From NCBI RefSeq assembly GCF_921292975.1, contig NZ_CAKLCM010000003.1:930001-994000 (forward strand): a stretch of DNA of 64,000 nt, in the 5' to 3' direction. The stretch comes from Vibrio hippocampi. Lineage in GTDB: Bacteria > Pseudomonadota > Gammaproteobacteria > Enterobacterales > Vibrionaceae. The notes under the pieces are model-generated. The model was not told where the DNA came from and ran no database searches. It saw only the letters and a program-made list of their open reading frames with translations. Below are positions 51,805 to 61,180 of this stretch, one piece after another. The position numbers were made by a program, and so were the translations under genes. Position 1 is the stretch's first letter. The number at the start of each line of letters is the position of its first letter.

Positions 51805-52815
51805 ATGGCTTTTAACCTACGCAATCGTAATTTCCTAAAACTACTAGATTTTACCCCGCGCGAGATCCAACACCTTTTAGATCTGTCTGCGGAGCTAAAA
51901 AAAGCGAAATACAACGGTTATGAACAACCTCGTTTAACAGGCAAAAATGTCGCCCTGATCTTTGAGAAAACATCGACTCGCACCCGTTGTGCATTTGAAG
52001 TTGCGGCTTTCGACCAAGGAGCACAAGTTTCGTACTTAGGTCCGAGTGGTTCTCAAATTGGTCATAAAGAATCAATGAAAGACACCGCTCGCGTTCTTGG
52101 TCGCATGTACGACGGCATTGAATATCGCGGATTTGGGCAAGAAATTGTTGAGGAGCTAGGAAAATACGCGGGGGTTCCTGTCTGGAACGGCTTAACCGAT
52201 GAGTTCCACCCTACCCAAATTCTTGCCGATTTCTTAACCATGCAAGAGTTTGGTCGTGGTAAGCAACTACACGAAATGAGCTTTGCTTATCTTGGTGATG
52301 CTCGTAACAACATGGGCAATTCTTTGATGGTGGGAGCCGCTAAAATGGGCATGGACATTCGCCTTGTCGCGCCTAAGCAATTCTGGCCAGAAAAGGAACT
52401 GGTTGAGCTATGCCAAAGCATTGCAGAAAAGACTGGCGGGAAAATCACTCTAACCGAAGACGTGCAACAAGGCGTGAAAGGTTGTGACTTCCTATATACC
52501 GATGTCTGGGTGTCCATGGGAGAAGCGAAAGAAGCGTGGGCAGAACGCATTAAGTTGATGCTGCCATACCAAGTCAATATGCAAATGATCGAAGCCACCG
52601 GAAATCCTCATGTGAAATTCATGCATTGCCTACCCGCATTTCACGGTGAGGACACCACGATTGGCAAGCAGTTGGCACAAGACTACCCCATGCTCAAAAA
52701 TGGCTGTGAAGTGACAGACCAAGTCGTTGAATCGGATTACTCTATTGTCTTTGATGAGGCTGAGAACCGTATGCACACTATCAAGGCTGTGATGGTTGCG
52801 ACTTTGGGTGACTAG
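51805..52815 (+). CDS. arcB: Ornithine carbamoyltransferase (catabolic)
   Basis: 336 residues. Carbamoyl-phosphate loop STRTR at 57-61, HPTQ at 135-138 and HCLP at 274-277 are intact. [14 protein letters not shown] is the usual start. In this operon it should run in the catabolic direction, splitting citrulline to ornithine and carbamoyl phosphate. The same gene may serve biosynthesis and could be called argF. AAGAAGGAAAG precedes the ATG. It is the last gene, followed by a small tandem repeat and a terminator. Confidence 0.94.
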   Translation: MAFNLRNRNFLKLLDFTPREIQHLLDLSAELKKAKYNGYEQPRLTGKNVALIFEKTSTRTRCAFEVAAFDQGAQVSYLGPSGSQIGHKESMKDTARVLGRMYDGIEYRGFGQEIVEELGKYAGVPVWNGLTDEFHPTQILADFLTMQEFGRGKQLHEMSFAYLGDARNNMGNSLMVGAAKMGMDIRLVAPKQFWPEKELVELCQSIAEKTGGKITLTEDVQQGVKGCDFLYTDVWVSMGEAKEAWAERIKLMLPYQVNMQMIEATGNPHVKFMHCLPAFHGEDTTIGKQLAQDYPMLKNGCEVTDQVVESDYSIVFDEAENRMHTIKAVMVATLGD

Positions 52816-52855
52816 CTTTGAGTGACTCGCTTTAGGTGACTCGCTATTGGCGACT
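52808..52855 (+). repeat. Degenerate 14-15-bp tandem repeat at the arcB stop
   Basis: GTGACTAGCTTTGA, GTGACTCGCTTTAG, GTGACTCGCTATTG and GCGACTAA follow each other, beginning inside the last codons of arcB. It looks like slippage duplication of the gene end. Confidence 0.6.
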
Positions 52856-52921
52856 AATCCTTTGCAACAAATGGGCTCATAGTCGTTTTCTGAAGTGATA
52901 ACTGCATGATCTGGGCTCGAA

Positions 52922-52952
52922 AAAATCCCCAAGCGCTTGGCTTGGGGATTTT
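52922..52952. terminator. Bidirectional terminator between arcB and argR
   Basis: AAAATCCCCAAGC (52922-52934), loop GCTTG, GCTTGGGGATTTT (52940-52952), a perfect 13-bp stem with A and T flanks, between convergent genes. Confidence 0.9.
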
Positions 52953-53003
52953 TGTATATAAGGACGGTTCAATCGAGTGCTGTTTAGCCCCTTGTTCTGA
53001 TCG

Positions 53004-53501
53004 CTAGATCTCTTGTAAACCGAGTCTCTTACGCACAATATTCTCACACAAAACGATATTACCGACATCATGAGGAATCACTAAAACCGTATCATTGCCT
53101 CCGACGGTGCCAAGTATCTCAGGGTGTGGTTCAGTATCAATCATTCTAGCCACAAGCTGCGCACTAGCTGGATTGGTTTTCACCACCACCATCATCTGAT
53201 TATGGGTAACAAATTCAATCTGAGATGATACAGCGGAATTGACTTTCACAGGTGCAGTTTCAGAGGTCACGCAGTACACCCTGCGACCATTTGAATTGGT
53301 ACCTTTTGTCACACCAAGTTGACTCAGCCACCTTGATATTCTTGATTGATTAATACCCGTGTAACCCATTTCATTTAAGGCTTTACAGATTTCGCTCTGA
53401 GACGCAAAGCTCTTCTGTTGAAGTAATTGCTTGACGACTTCTTTACTAACAACGTTATCTTCGGTGTGTTTGATTCGGAAAGTGTCTAGAGTTTCACTCA
53501 T
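53004..53501 (-). CDS. argR: Arginine repressor ArgR
   Basis: 165 residues from the ATG at 53501 (AAGGAG 6 nt upstream). The open frame extends 183 nt further but through promoter DNA. The N-terminal winged helix (SQSEICKALNEMGYTGINQS, RISRWLSQLG) and the C-terminal arginine-binding trimer domain with GTVGGNDTVLVI are complete. Residues 1-15 are a short extra N-tail compared with the usual 156. Located next to the catabolic genes, it probably activates or tunes them with arginine, and another argR for biosynthesis may exist elsewhere. Confidence 0.93.
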   Translation of the reverse strand: MSETLDTFRIKHTEDNVVSKEVVKQLLQQKSFASQSEICKALNEMGYTGINQSRISRWLSQLGVTKGTNSNGRRVYCVTSETAPVKVNSAVSSQIEFVTHNQMMVVVKTNPASAQLVARMIDTEPHPEILGTVGGNDTVLVIPHDVGNIVLCENIVRKRLGLQEI

Positions 53502-53644
53502 AGGGAACTCCTTATTTAACAAATGATGAACTCCATTAGGTGCGGTATGATTCGACGGTCTGCTTTGATGGGTAAAAATACAACCACTAAATGTACCTGT
53601 AACCGCTAATGATGATGCTAACATGAAGGCACGATGTGGATAAC

Positions 53645-53658
53645 TGAATAAACATTTA
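53645..53658 (-). promoter_or_regulatory. ARG-box-like site upstream of argR
   Basis: TGAATAAACATTTA matches TGAAT-W4-ATTCA at 12 of 14 positions. It lies about 145 nt before the argR start, consistent with autoregulation. The region 53502-53812 otherwise holds no gene I can support. Confidence 0.45.
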
Positions 53659-53812
53659 TTAAGGCAACCTGTCACAAAAAACAACCGTTATTTCGCTGTA
53701 CTTTGTGCTCACTTTGAGGCGTTCAAAGATATACGAAGACATTTCCAATATAGGCGCTCTCCGTGCGTTTCCATACTGGGTCGCAAACATGCTCATATTG
53801 GTTCTTTTTATA

Positions 53813-54736
53813 TTACTTATTATCTAAGACAAACCCTGAACCCTTTACTCTTGCAGTAATAAAATCCACGGCTGCTTTGACCTTAGGTGTGGCATAGCTT
53901 AATTTTTGATACAGCATATAGACACCAAGATATTGGTTTTCGGTAATATTCAATGGTTCATCAAACGTTAACTCGACTAACTCCCCCCTTTCAAAATAAG
54001 GTTGCAATGCCCAGCGAGGCATCATCAAGATGCCTAATCCCTCAATCGCTTTGCGAGTCAGCCATTTGCCATTATTGGTGGTCAACACGCTAGGTGCTGA
54101 CACATTTTGCCAGGCGCCATTCACCTCACTTAACCAAGGCGTTGCCCCGATGGGTGTTTTAAAATACAGCCCTTTATGGTTTTTTAATTCAAGCGTTGAA
54201 CGTGGAACCCCAACTTTATCGAGATAGCCTTGCGATGCAGCGGCAATAAATTGATTGTCCATCAAATGAATCGCCACCACGCGCTCATCGGGAGCGTAAC
54301 CACCACGAATGGCAATATCTACATCATCACGATTTAACTTAGACAGTTCATCCGTGAGCACAACATCGAGCAACACGTCAGGGTAACGCTCTGAGAATTC
54401 ATCTAAAATTGGCGCTAATACTTGCTCGCCAAACCCAACCATCGAACTGATTTTCAACACACCCATTGGCGTCGTTTGATAATCACGAACCACCTGATCG
54501 CTCTGCTCTAAGTGCAACAAAATCGCATTGACTTGTTGAAGGTATTGCTCCCCGACTTCGGTCAATACGACGGAACGCGTTGTGCGCGTGAGCAATTGCG
54601 CACCTAGGCTTTGTTCCAAATCTGCGACTCGGCGAGAAACTGAAGAAGCCGGCACACCAAATCGTTTCGCTGCCAAAGTAAAGCTTCCTACCTCGACGGT
54701 AGCAGCAAAGTATTTTAAGGCCCTAAGTTTATCCAT
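53813..54736 (-). CDS. LysR-type transcriptional regulator (CrgA/DhcR-like)
   Basis: 307 residues. The helix-turn-helix is at about 1-60 (GSFTLAAKRFGVPASSVSRR, LEQSLGAQLLTRTTRSVVLT), in the form common to the CrgA-like subgroup. The effector domain follows. It is divergent from the oxidoreductase gene, with a candidate LysR site between them. It probably senses a reactive or quinone-like compound handled by that enzyme, which is inference. Confidence 0.9.
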   Translation of the reverse strand: MDKLRALKYFAATVEVGSFTLAAKRFGVPASSVSRRVADLEQSLGAQLLTRTTRSVVLTEVGEQYLQQVNAILLHLEQSDQVVRDYQTTPMGVLKISSMVGFGEQVLAPILDEFSERYPDVLLDVVLTDELSKLNRDDVDIAIRGGYAPDERVVAIHLMDNQFIAAASQGYLDKVGVPRSTLELKNHKGLYFKTPIGATPWLSEVNGAWQNVSAPSVLTTNNGKWLTRKAIEGLGILMMPRWALQPYFERGELVELTFDEPLNITENQYLGVYMLYQKLSYATPKVKAAVDFITARVKGSGFVLDNK

Positions 54737-54829
54737 AATCCACGTTCACTTAAGTTGGTCGATGATGCCCATCACGGCTTTTATTCGGTCACTTGATGGT
54801 GAACATTCTACATTATTGCTATTAAGACA

Positions 54830-54857
54830 ATATAGTTTAGCTATTTACCCACTATAT
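54830..54857. promoter_or_regulatory. Candidate LysR operator
   Basis: ATATAGT (54830-54836) and ACTATAT (54851-54857) are inverted repeats, with an inner ATAG-N5-CTAT. It is centred between the divergent LysR and oxidoreductase genes. Confidence 0.5.
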
Positions 54858-54927
54858 AACACCAATACTATAAGTAATAATTGTTTTATCAGCCGAAAGT
54901 GGACAACAAAATCAAAAGGAATCACTC

Positions 54928-55926
54928 ATGAGCCATTACACTAAAATTTTGCTAGCACAGCGCCCCGATCATCGCCCTGTAGGTTCTCATCTTTTTGAGG
55001 TGCAGAGCAAAGAGATCCCAACTGCGGGTCCAGGACAAATTCTCATCAAGCAGACACACATGTCTCTCGACCCTGCCATGATCGGTTGGATGAGCCCTGA
55101 TACCGAAAGCTATATTCCTCCCGTCGAACTCGGTTCTGTGATGCGATCCAGTGGTTTTGGGGAGATTGTAGAATCGAACCATCCTGACTTTACCGTTGGT
55201 GACAAAGTTATGGGTATGATCGGTTGGACCGAGTACGCGTTAACCAATGGACAAGGTATCAATAAAGTTCAATCTGACATTGACCCTGAAATGGCGCTGT
55301 CGGTCTTTGCTCTCCCGGGGCTCACTGCAACGCAGGGGCTATTCAATGTGGGTAAACCTAAAACGGGTGAGACCATTGTGGTTACTGGTGCAGCCGGATC
55401 GGTCGGTTCGATTGTTGGTCAATTGGCAAAAGCCGAAGGTCTGCGTGTTATCGGTGTGGTGGGCAGCGATGAAAAAGCAGACTGGATAGTCAACACACTT
55501 GGCTTTGACGGTGCGATTAACTATAAGTCTGATGACTTGGAGCAGCAACTGACCGAGCTAACACCGGATGGTATCGATCTCTTTTTCGAAAACACCGGCG
55601 GTCCAATTCAGCACGCTATTTTCAACCGTATGAATGCCTTCGGTCGCATCATAGTGTGTGGAATGATTGCCGACTACACCAGCGAAAACCCAGCACTGGG
55701 ACCAAACTGGATCAATATCATCAAGAAACGAATCACCATTCAAGGCTTTACTATGCCTGATCACTTTGGTGAAGTCCCTGCATTGCTGGCTAAACTCACG
55801 CCTTATGTCATGCAAGGTAACGTTCAATACCGCAGCCATGTGCTGGAAGGACTGGAAAGTGCGATGACGGGGCTGAACTTGCTGCTCACTGGTGACAACA
55901 AAGGCAAGTTGATCGTCAAGCTGTAA
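54928..55926 (+). CDS. Zinc-free NADP-dependent oxidoreductase (CurA/leukotriene-B4-dehydrogenase type)
   Basis: 332 residues of the MDR superfamily. HMSLDPAMIGWMSPD near the start, FALPGLTATQGLFNVGKPK, the Rossmann motif VVTGAAGSVGSIVGQLAKAE and FFENTGGPIQHAIFNRM are typical of the CurA/YncB group. These reduce double bonds of unsaturated ketones and aldehydes with NADPH. Zinc-binding cysteines are absent. AAAAGGAATCACTC precedes the ATG. It is single-gene and divergent from the LysR regulator. Confidence 0.92.
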   Translation: MSHYTKILLAQRPDHRPVGSHLFEVQSKEIPTAGPGQILIKQTHMSLDPAMIGWMSPDTESYIPPVELGSVMRSSGFGEIVESNHPDFTVGDKVMGMIGWTEYALTNGQGINKVQSDIDPEMALSVFALPGLTATQGLFNVGKPKTGETIVVTGAAGSVGSIVGQLAKAEGLRVIGVVGSDEKADWIVNTLGFDGAINYKSDDLEQQLTELTPDGIDLFFENTGGPIQHAIFNRMNAFGRIIVCGMIADYTSENPALGPNWINIIKKRITIQGFTMPDHFGEVPALLAKLTPYVMQGNVQYRSHVLEGLESAMTGLNLLLTGDNKGKLIVKL

Positions 55927-56160
55927 GTTTAAATGGGTGCACGTTGCTTTGGATAGAACCTTTGTAATGGTCAACTAAAATTGGCAACGTGTTTCCAACT
56001 CCTAAACTCAGTCAGCAATTAGTCACCTTCCGACGCCGCTACCTGAAGTGACAACCCGTTCGAAAATCTTGATAGCCTTGAAAACCCAACCGATTAATTT
56101 TTCTTTCTCCTATTCTTTACTAATATATAAGTTCCTGAAAATTTCTATATTGAGGATATT

Positions 56161-57267
56161 ATGAAAACACCGTTTCGTAAGTTAGCCTTAGTATCATCAC
56201 TACTCGCCTTTACTATCCCTGCACAGAGTGTGCTTGCATGTACGGCGATAACATTAAATGCTGATGATGGCTCAATCATTCAAGCTCGAACACAAGAGTG
56301 GGGCTCATTTGACCTCCGCTCAAAGGTTATCAAAGTACCACAGAAAGTGGCGATGCAAGGCACGACACCCGACGGGAAAAATGGTCTCAGTTGGGAGACT
56401 AAATACGGCGCAGTGGGCATCAACGCCATAGATTTACCAATATTTGTCGATGGAATGAACGAGAAAGGGCTTGCTGTTTCCGTTCTTTATCTGCCTGGCT
56501 TTGCTCAATTCCAAGATTACGATAGTCAACAGCGTGACAGGACTATCGCAGCCTTTGATTTACCAACATGGATATTAACAACAAAGGCCAACGTCGAAGA
56601 AATCAAAGCTGAACTCCCGAACATTCGCGTATCAGATGTTAAAGTTGCCTCATTTGGTAATATTGCACCGCCGATCCACTTCCTCGTTACCGACAGTAAG
56701 GGCGGCAGTATTGTTATCGAATACACAGAGGGTAAGCTAGACATTTACGACAACGAAGTCGGTGTAGTGACAAACAGCCCTAGCTACCCTTGGCACCTCA
56801 TTAATCTTAGAAACTATATTGGCTTACAACCCAGAGCAGCGGGTCCAAAGACAGTTGATGAGATCACGTTAAGTCCGATTGGAGTTGGCTCTGGTATGTT
56901 AGGGCTCCCTGGTGATTTCACTCCGCCATCTCGATTTGTTCGGGCTGCGGCATTACGAAATACCGTTGTGAAGTTGGAAGATAGTGAACAAGCAATCAAT
57001 GAGTCATTTCGAATTTTGGATAACTTTAATATTCCACTGGGTTCAACAACGGCATCAGATCAATTACCAGAGGATGGGCTACAGGGTAGCACCCAATGGA
57101 CAACGGCGATGAATGCCAAATCACTAGAGTATTATTACCATACGCTGGACAATCGTACTCTACGTAAAATAGACCTAAATGATATTGATTTTACCAAGGG
57201 TGACATCAAGTTTTATCCACTTGATAAGATGAAACAGCAAACGGTAGAAATAGTCCACGTAGACTAG
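56161..57267 (+). CDS. Choloylglycine hydrolase family (Ntn-hydrolase) protein
   Basis: 368 residues. A signal peptide ends at SVLA, and the next residue is the Cys that becomes the N-terminal nucleophile (CTAITLNADDG, C27). RTQEWG, NGLSWETKYGAVGIN, DGMNEKGLAVSVLYLPG and VVTNSPSYPWHL fit the family of bile-salt hydrolases, penicillin V acylases and acyl-homoserine-lactone acylases. It acts in the periplasm. The substrate cannot be fixed: Gram-negative members often deacylate quorum-sensing lactones as well as penicillin V. The gene is monocistronic with a terminator. Confidence 0.9.
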   Translation: MKTPFRKLALVSSLLAFTIPAQSVLACTAITLNADDGSIIQARTQEWGSFDLRSKVIKVPQKVAMQGTTPDGKNGLSWETKYGAVGINAIDLPIFVDGMNEKGLAVSVLYLPGFAQFQDYDSQQRDRTIAAFDLPTWILTTKANVEEIKAELPNIRVSDVKVASFGNIAPPIHFLVTDSKGGSIVIEYTEGKLDIYDNEVGVVTNSPSYPWHLINLRNYIGLQPRAAGPKTVDEITLSPIGVGSGMLGLPGDFTPPSRFVRAAALRNTVVKLEDSEQAINESFRILDNFNIPLGSTTASDQLPEDGLQGSTQWTTAMNAKSLEYYYHTLDNRTLRKIDLNDIDFTKGDIKFYPLDKMKQQTVEIVHVD

Positions 57268-57311
57268 GTCTCTCGATGTGTCCCACCCTAAAATGAGTTG
57301 ACGTTTTTATT

Positions 57312-57341
57312 AAGCCAGTGACGCTTGTCGCTGGCTTTTTT
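57312..57341 (+). terminator. Terminator after the choloylglycine hydrolase gene
   Basis: AAGCCAGTGAC (57312-57322), loop GCTT, GTCGCTGGCTT (57327-57337) with one wobble pair, then TTTT. Confidence 0.85.
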
Positions 57342-57554
57342 CATATGAAATAAGTTCGCCTCGAATACAATCACTGCCGCCCTTCCAATTTAAGACAAAA
57401 AATAGCCACTCAAAAAATGGCGCTCAATTGAATCCCTGACTCTTGCTCCAGTGCTAGCTAGATCGGTGTAACCTCTTCTTAAGAGTAGGCTTTAACGCGC
57501 TTATCGTATACTCTAGTCGGACTAGAAAATGCTACCATGGAGCGCTGATATTGA

Positions 57555-58001
57555 ATGAAAATTTCGTTACGACTAGCGGATGAGACCGACCTAGACTTCC
57601 TGATCGAGCTGCGCACCGACACCATGACACAATACATGCAGGATATGAATTGGCCGACGGACAAGATGGCGATGGTAGAACGAGTGAGACTCGATTATGA
57701 CTGCGCTAACATCATCGAAGTCGACGGCAAAATGGCCGGATTGTTTAAGGTAAAATTTCGACCGCAACAAAATCAGTGGTACGTGGTGCAGATCCAAGTG
57801 CACCCCAGCTTTCAGAATAAAAAAATAGGTCGTACTCTTATTTTAGAGCTGTTTGAGCTGGCCAAAATTACCGCCTCTTCCGTCGCACTCGGCGTATTGA
57901 AGACCAACCCAGCCCAACATCTGTATTATCATCTAGGCTTTGTAAAAGTGGCTGAAACGGACGCCGAGTACTTACTGGAATACCGCTCTAGTGCCGGTTA
58001 A
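57555..58001 (+). CDS. GNAT-family N-acetyltransferase
   Basis: 148 residues. The fold order is complete: SLRLADETDLDFLIELRTDT, the central strand WYVVQIQVHPSFQNKKIGRT with the acetyl-CoA loop (Q-x-x-K-I-G), then NPAQHLYYHLGFVKVAETDA. Cytoplasmic. Substrate unknown. No close ribosome-binding site is seen (GGAG is 12 nt upstream). It stands alone between the hydrolase and the convergent amidotransferase gene. Confidence 0.88.
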   Translation: MKISLRLADETDLDFLIELRTDTMTQYMQDMNWPTDKMAMVERVRLDYDCANIIEVDGKMAGLFKVKFRPQQNQWYVVQIQVHPSFQNKKIGRTLILELFELAKITASSVALGVLKTNPAQHLYYHLGFVKVAETDAEYLLEYRSSAG

Positions 58002-58072
58002 AAATGATGCTTGAATAACGTATCGCCGCTGCGCAGACACCCAAGCGAAGCGGCAACACGTTTGCCCCATAT

Positions 58073-58780
58073 CTATGCTACAGCACGATAGAAAAATTGC
58101 GCAAACCACTGCATGATCAGTGCTGAATCTGGCAGCAACTCAAGACTGGTGCGGGCGTTTTGATAAGCCTCTTCCCCAACCAACTCTCGCTTGCGTTCCA
58201 AGAGTTTATATTCAAAGTCGGTTGAGAATTCTGGGTGTCCTTGAATGGTCAAGATGTGGTCTTGTTTAATCAGCATATAGTTTGGACAAAAGTCGCTGGA
58301 TGCGATGGTGGTCAGTGAATCCGGTAATTGCAGAACTTGATCTTGATGGCTGACCAAGATGTTGATCATCTCTTTTCTGGGCTGCATCCAATCATGTTGA
58401 CCGGTGACTTGGTTGACGCTCATGCCAATACCCCAGCCCTTATTAGACTTAGCCACTTGAGCTCCTAATGCTCTGGCAATGATCTGGTGCCCAAAACAGA
58501 TACCAATCAGTGGGGTTTGCGCCTCATCACAAGTCACAATCCACTGCGCTAATTGATTGATCCAGTCGATGTCTGCATAGGCATCAAAGGTGCTACCGGT
58601 AATAATAAAACCATCACAACCGTGATCGGTCATCGGTAACACCCCTTCCATAGCATCAAACAGTTGATAGTTAAAATCACCATGTGGTGACAATGTTTCA
58701 ATAATCATATCGGCAAATTCGCCAAACTCAGCCGATAATATCGGGTCGACACGATCGCAAACAATAATCCCTATATTCAT
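58073..58780 (-). CDS. Class I glutamine amidotransferase
   Basis: 235 residues from the ATG at 58780 (GGAGG 6 nt upstream). Catalytic triad C95 (GICFGHQ), H182 and E184 (GHPEF). GFIITGSTFDAYAD marks the GMP-synthase-like stand-alone group (YfeJ type). It is divergent from puuC and beside PuuR-type regulators. In such clusters it may release glutamate from gamma-glutamyl intermediates, as PuuD does, but it is not a clear PuuD (peptidase C26) sequence. I leave the symbol blank. Confidence 0.85.
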   Translation of the reverse strand: MNIGIIVCDRVDPILSAEFGEFADMIIETLSPHGDFNYQLFDAMEGVLPMTDHGCDGFIITGSTFDAYADIDWINQLAQWIVTCDEAQTPLIGICFGHQIIARALGAQVAKSNKGWGIGMSVNQVTGQHDWMQPRKEMINILVSHQDQVLQLPDSLTTIASSDFCPNYMLIKQDHILTIQGHPEFSTDFEYKLLERKRELVGEEAYQNARTSLELLPDSALIMQWFAQFFYRAVA

Positions 58781-58990
58781 GTCATTCCTCCGTGACAATA
58801 AATCGAACAAAAACACAATATACTTTACATTAAGGCAAATTTATACGATAAATAGAGCTTAATAAAGCAAAATAATTAACACGACAGGTCATTTGCTCAC
58901 CATCATTTTTTGCGTTGCACTCTAAGGACAGTACGCCGTAAATTGCTTGAGCTAATGGCTTTACGGACAATCGACATCAAAAGGGAATTT

Positions 58991-60478
58991 ATGGACAATC
59001 AAACATGGTCTGACCGCTTAGCGAATCTCACTTTCTCTACTCAAGCCGTCATCAATGGACAATTAATGGACGCCATTAGTGGCAAGACGTTCCCCTGTAT
59101 CAATCCGAGCAATGGTTCACTAATAGCGCACATCGCTCAGTGTGATGAGGCGGATGTCAATCTTGCGGCGCAAGTGGCTCGCGCAACCTTTGATAGTGGT
59201 GTCTGGTCACAATTACAGCCAGCAGAGCGTAAAGCGACCTTGCTGAAATTTGCCCGATTAATCGAAGAAAATCAGGATAAGCTGGCGTTATTGGAGAGTT
59301 TAGATGCGGGCAAGCCCATCTCCGATACCTTAGGCTACGATGCCCCTGCTACTGCCCGCTGTATTGCATGGAATGCTGAAGCCATTGATAAACTGTACGA
59401 TGAAGTTGCCCCCACGACAGCCGATGCGCTGGCACTGGTGACACGAGAACCTCTTGGTGTGGTGGCGGCGATTGTTCCTTGGAACTTCCCAGCCGTCATG
59501 GCCTCTTGGAAACTAGGACCCGCGCTAGCAACGGGCAACTCGGTGATCCTTAAACCGTCAGAAAAAAGCCCGCTTTCGGCCATCTTCCTTGCTGAGCTAG
59601 CACTGGCAGCGGGATTGCCTGCCGGGGTGTTTCAAGTTCTGCCTGGCTTTGGTTACGAAGCCGGACAAGCATTGGCGCTGCACAACGACGTTGACGGTCT
59701 TACCTTTACTGGCTCTACCGCTGTGGGCAAAAAATTGCTGACTTTTGCGGGTGAATCTAATCTCAAACGCACCTTCATGGAGTGTGGCGGTAAAAGCCCC
59801 CACATTATTTGCGCCGACACCGATAAGTTACAAAAAGCGGTCGACACCGCGCTCTCTGCCATCTGTTACAACCAAGGCGAGGTATGCACCGCTGGCTCGC
59901 GATTGCTGGTTGAGAGAAGCATTTACAGCGAAGTGATCGAGAAATTAAAACAAGGCGCTGCCAACTGGCAACCCGCTGACCCACTGATGACGGATACCCG
60001 AATGGGCGCTATCATTGATGAAGCTCAAATGGAACGCATTTTAAGTTATATCGACATCGGTAAACAGCAGGAGGCAACGTTGTTGTGCGGCGGCCAGCAA
60101 GTGCTGCAGGCAACTGGCGGCTACTATATCGAGCCCACGATCTTTGTCGACGTGACTCCAGAGATGAGAATCGCGAGAGAGGAGATCTTTGGTCCTGTAT
60201 TATCCGTCATTGTCTTTGATACCTTAGAGCAAGCCATCGACATCGCAAACGATACTGAATATGGCTTGGCAGCAGGGATCTGGACCAGTGATATTAGCAA
60301 GGCGATAAAAGGCTCTCGAGCACTGCGAGCTGGGACGGTGTTTGTCAATAACTGGGATGGTGGCGATATGACAATGCCATTTGGTGGCTATAAGCAGAGT
60401 GGTAACGGTCGCGACAAATCACTGCACGCGCTGGAAAAATACACTGAGCTAAAATCGACATGGATAGAGTTGGGTTAA
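58991..60478 (+). CDS. puuC: Gamma-glutamyl-gamma-aminobutyraldehyde dehydrogenase
   Basis: 495 residues from the ATG at 58991 (AAGGG 5 nt upstream; the frame runs open 81 nt earlier). Aldehyde dehydrogenase motifs: PWNFPAVM with N166, GSTAVGKK, E264 in MECGGKSP and C299 in NQGEVCTAGSR. The length and the sequence PAERKATLLKFARLIEENQD resemble PuuC/AldH, which oxidises gamma-glutamyl-gamma-aminobutyraldehyde in putrescine breakdown. The two PuuR-like regulators and the PotI-like permease nearby support this. puuA and puuB are not in the window. Confidence 0.88.
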   Translation: MDNQTWSDRLANLTFSTQAVINGQLMDAISGKTFPCINPSNGSLIAHIAQCDEADVNLAAQVARATFDSGVWSQLQPAERKATLLKFARLIEENQDKLALLESLDAGKPISDTLGYDAPATARCIAWNAEAIDKLYDEVAPTTADALALVTREPLGVVAAIVPWNFPAVMASWKLGPALATGNSVILKPSEKSPLSAIFLAELALAAGLPAGVFQVLPGFGYEAGQALALHNDVDGLTFTGSTAVGKKLLTFAGESNLKRTFMECGGKSPHIICADTDKLQKAVDTALSAICYNQGEVCTAGSRLLVERSIYSEVIEKLKQGAANWQPADPLMTDTRMGAIIDEAQMERILSYIDIGKQQEATLLCGGQQVLQATGGYYIEPTIFVDVTPEMRIAREEIFGPVLSVIVFDTLEQAIDIANDTEYGLAAGIWTSDISKAIKGSRALRAGTVFVNNWDGGDMTMPFGGYKQSGNGRDKSLHALEKYTELKSTWIELG

Positions 60479-60529
60479 CCCGCTCATAAGCGTGTCAGCG
60501 TCAATGGGCGACACACTCGCCCATTGGCA

Positions 60530-61072
60530 TTAAAAAGTAGGTGGTGTGGAGGCACTAATCAGTTCGCATTCCACTTTACCTTTATTTCTAAAGCGGTGTG
60601 GCTGGCGGGTTTTGAAGTAATAGGAATCCCCCGGCTTCAACACCTGAGTCTGTTTACCTACCTGTAATTCAATCTCACCGCGCAGTACAATCCCGCCCTC
60701 TTCCCCATCGTGCTGCATAAAGTCAGTGCCTGTATCGGCACCCGGTGGATAGGTTTCACGAATAATGGCCATTTTACGGTCGGCTTTTTTACCCCCAACC
60801 AAGAGCATGCTAATGGTATTGTCGCCAATATCTACCAGCTCGTCTGTGGTAAAAAAGATCTTGTCTTCAGCTTCTATATCTATGGTGAAAAATTCACCCA
60901 TAGAAATGGACATGGCATCGAGCAACTTTTTTAAAGAGCCCACGGACGGGTTCACTTGGTTCTTCTCGATCTGCGATATCATGGCATTGGTAACACCACT
61001 CAATTTGGCTAACTCTCTTTGCGACATACCCTTGATAGTTCGGATAGTTTTAAGCTGTTTGCCTACGTCCAT
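60530..61072 (-). CDS. puuR: PuuR-type XRE-cupin regulator, copy 1
   Basis: 180 residues. Helix-turn-helix at about 5-60 (GMSQRELAKLSGVTNAMISQ, VNPSVGSLKKLLDAM) and a cupin at about 105-175 (GEEGGIVLRGEIELQVGKQT, PGDSYYFKTRQPHRFRNKG). PuuR represses putrescine-utilisation genes until putrescine is present. It is convergent with puuC (51-bp gap). GGGGAAGC precedes the ATG. It is about 80 percent identical to copy 2 at 62.6 kb. Confidence 0.9.
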   Translation of the reverse strand: MDVGKQLKTIRTIKGMSQRELAKLSGVTNAMISQIEKNQVNPSVGSLKKLLDAMSISMGEFFTIDIEAEDKIFFTTDELVDIGDNTISMLLVGGKKADRKMAIIRETYPPGADTGTDFMQHDGEEGGIVLRGEIELQVGKQTQVLKPGDSYYFKTRQPHRFRNKGKVECELISASTPPTF

Positions 61073-61180
61073 TGCTTCCCCAATTACTTCAGTCCAAGGG
61101 CGATGTTACCCTACTACATAAGGAGGCACATGATACAACAAATGATCTGATGGTGACTAGCCTATTGGTGCTCGCCAGTG

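Noticed and set aside
53502-53684. Longer ArgR starting at 53684
   Set aside because: The extra 61 residues do not belong to the family and cover the ARG-box-like site. The start at 53501 has AAGGAG.
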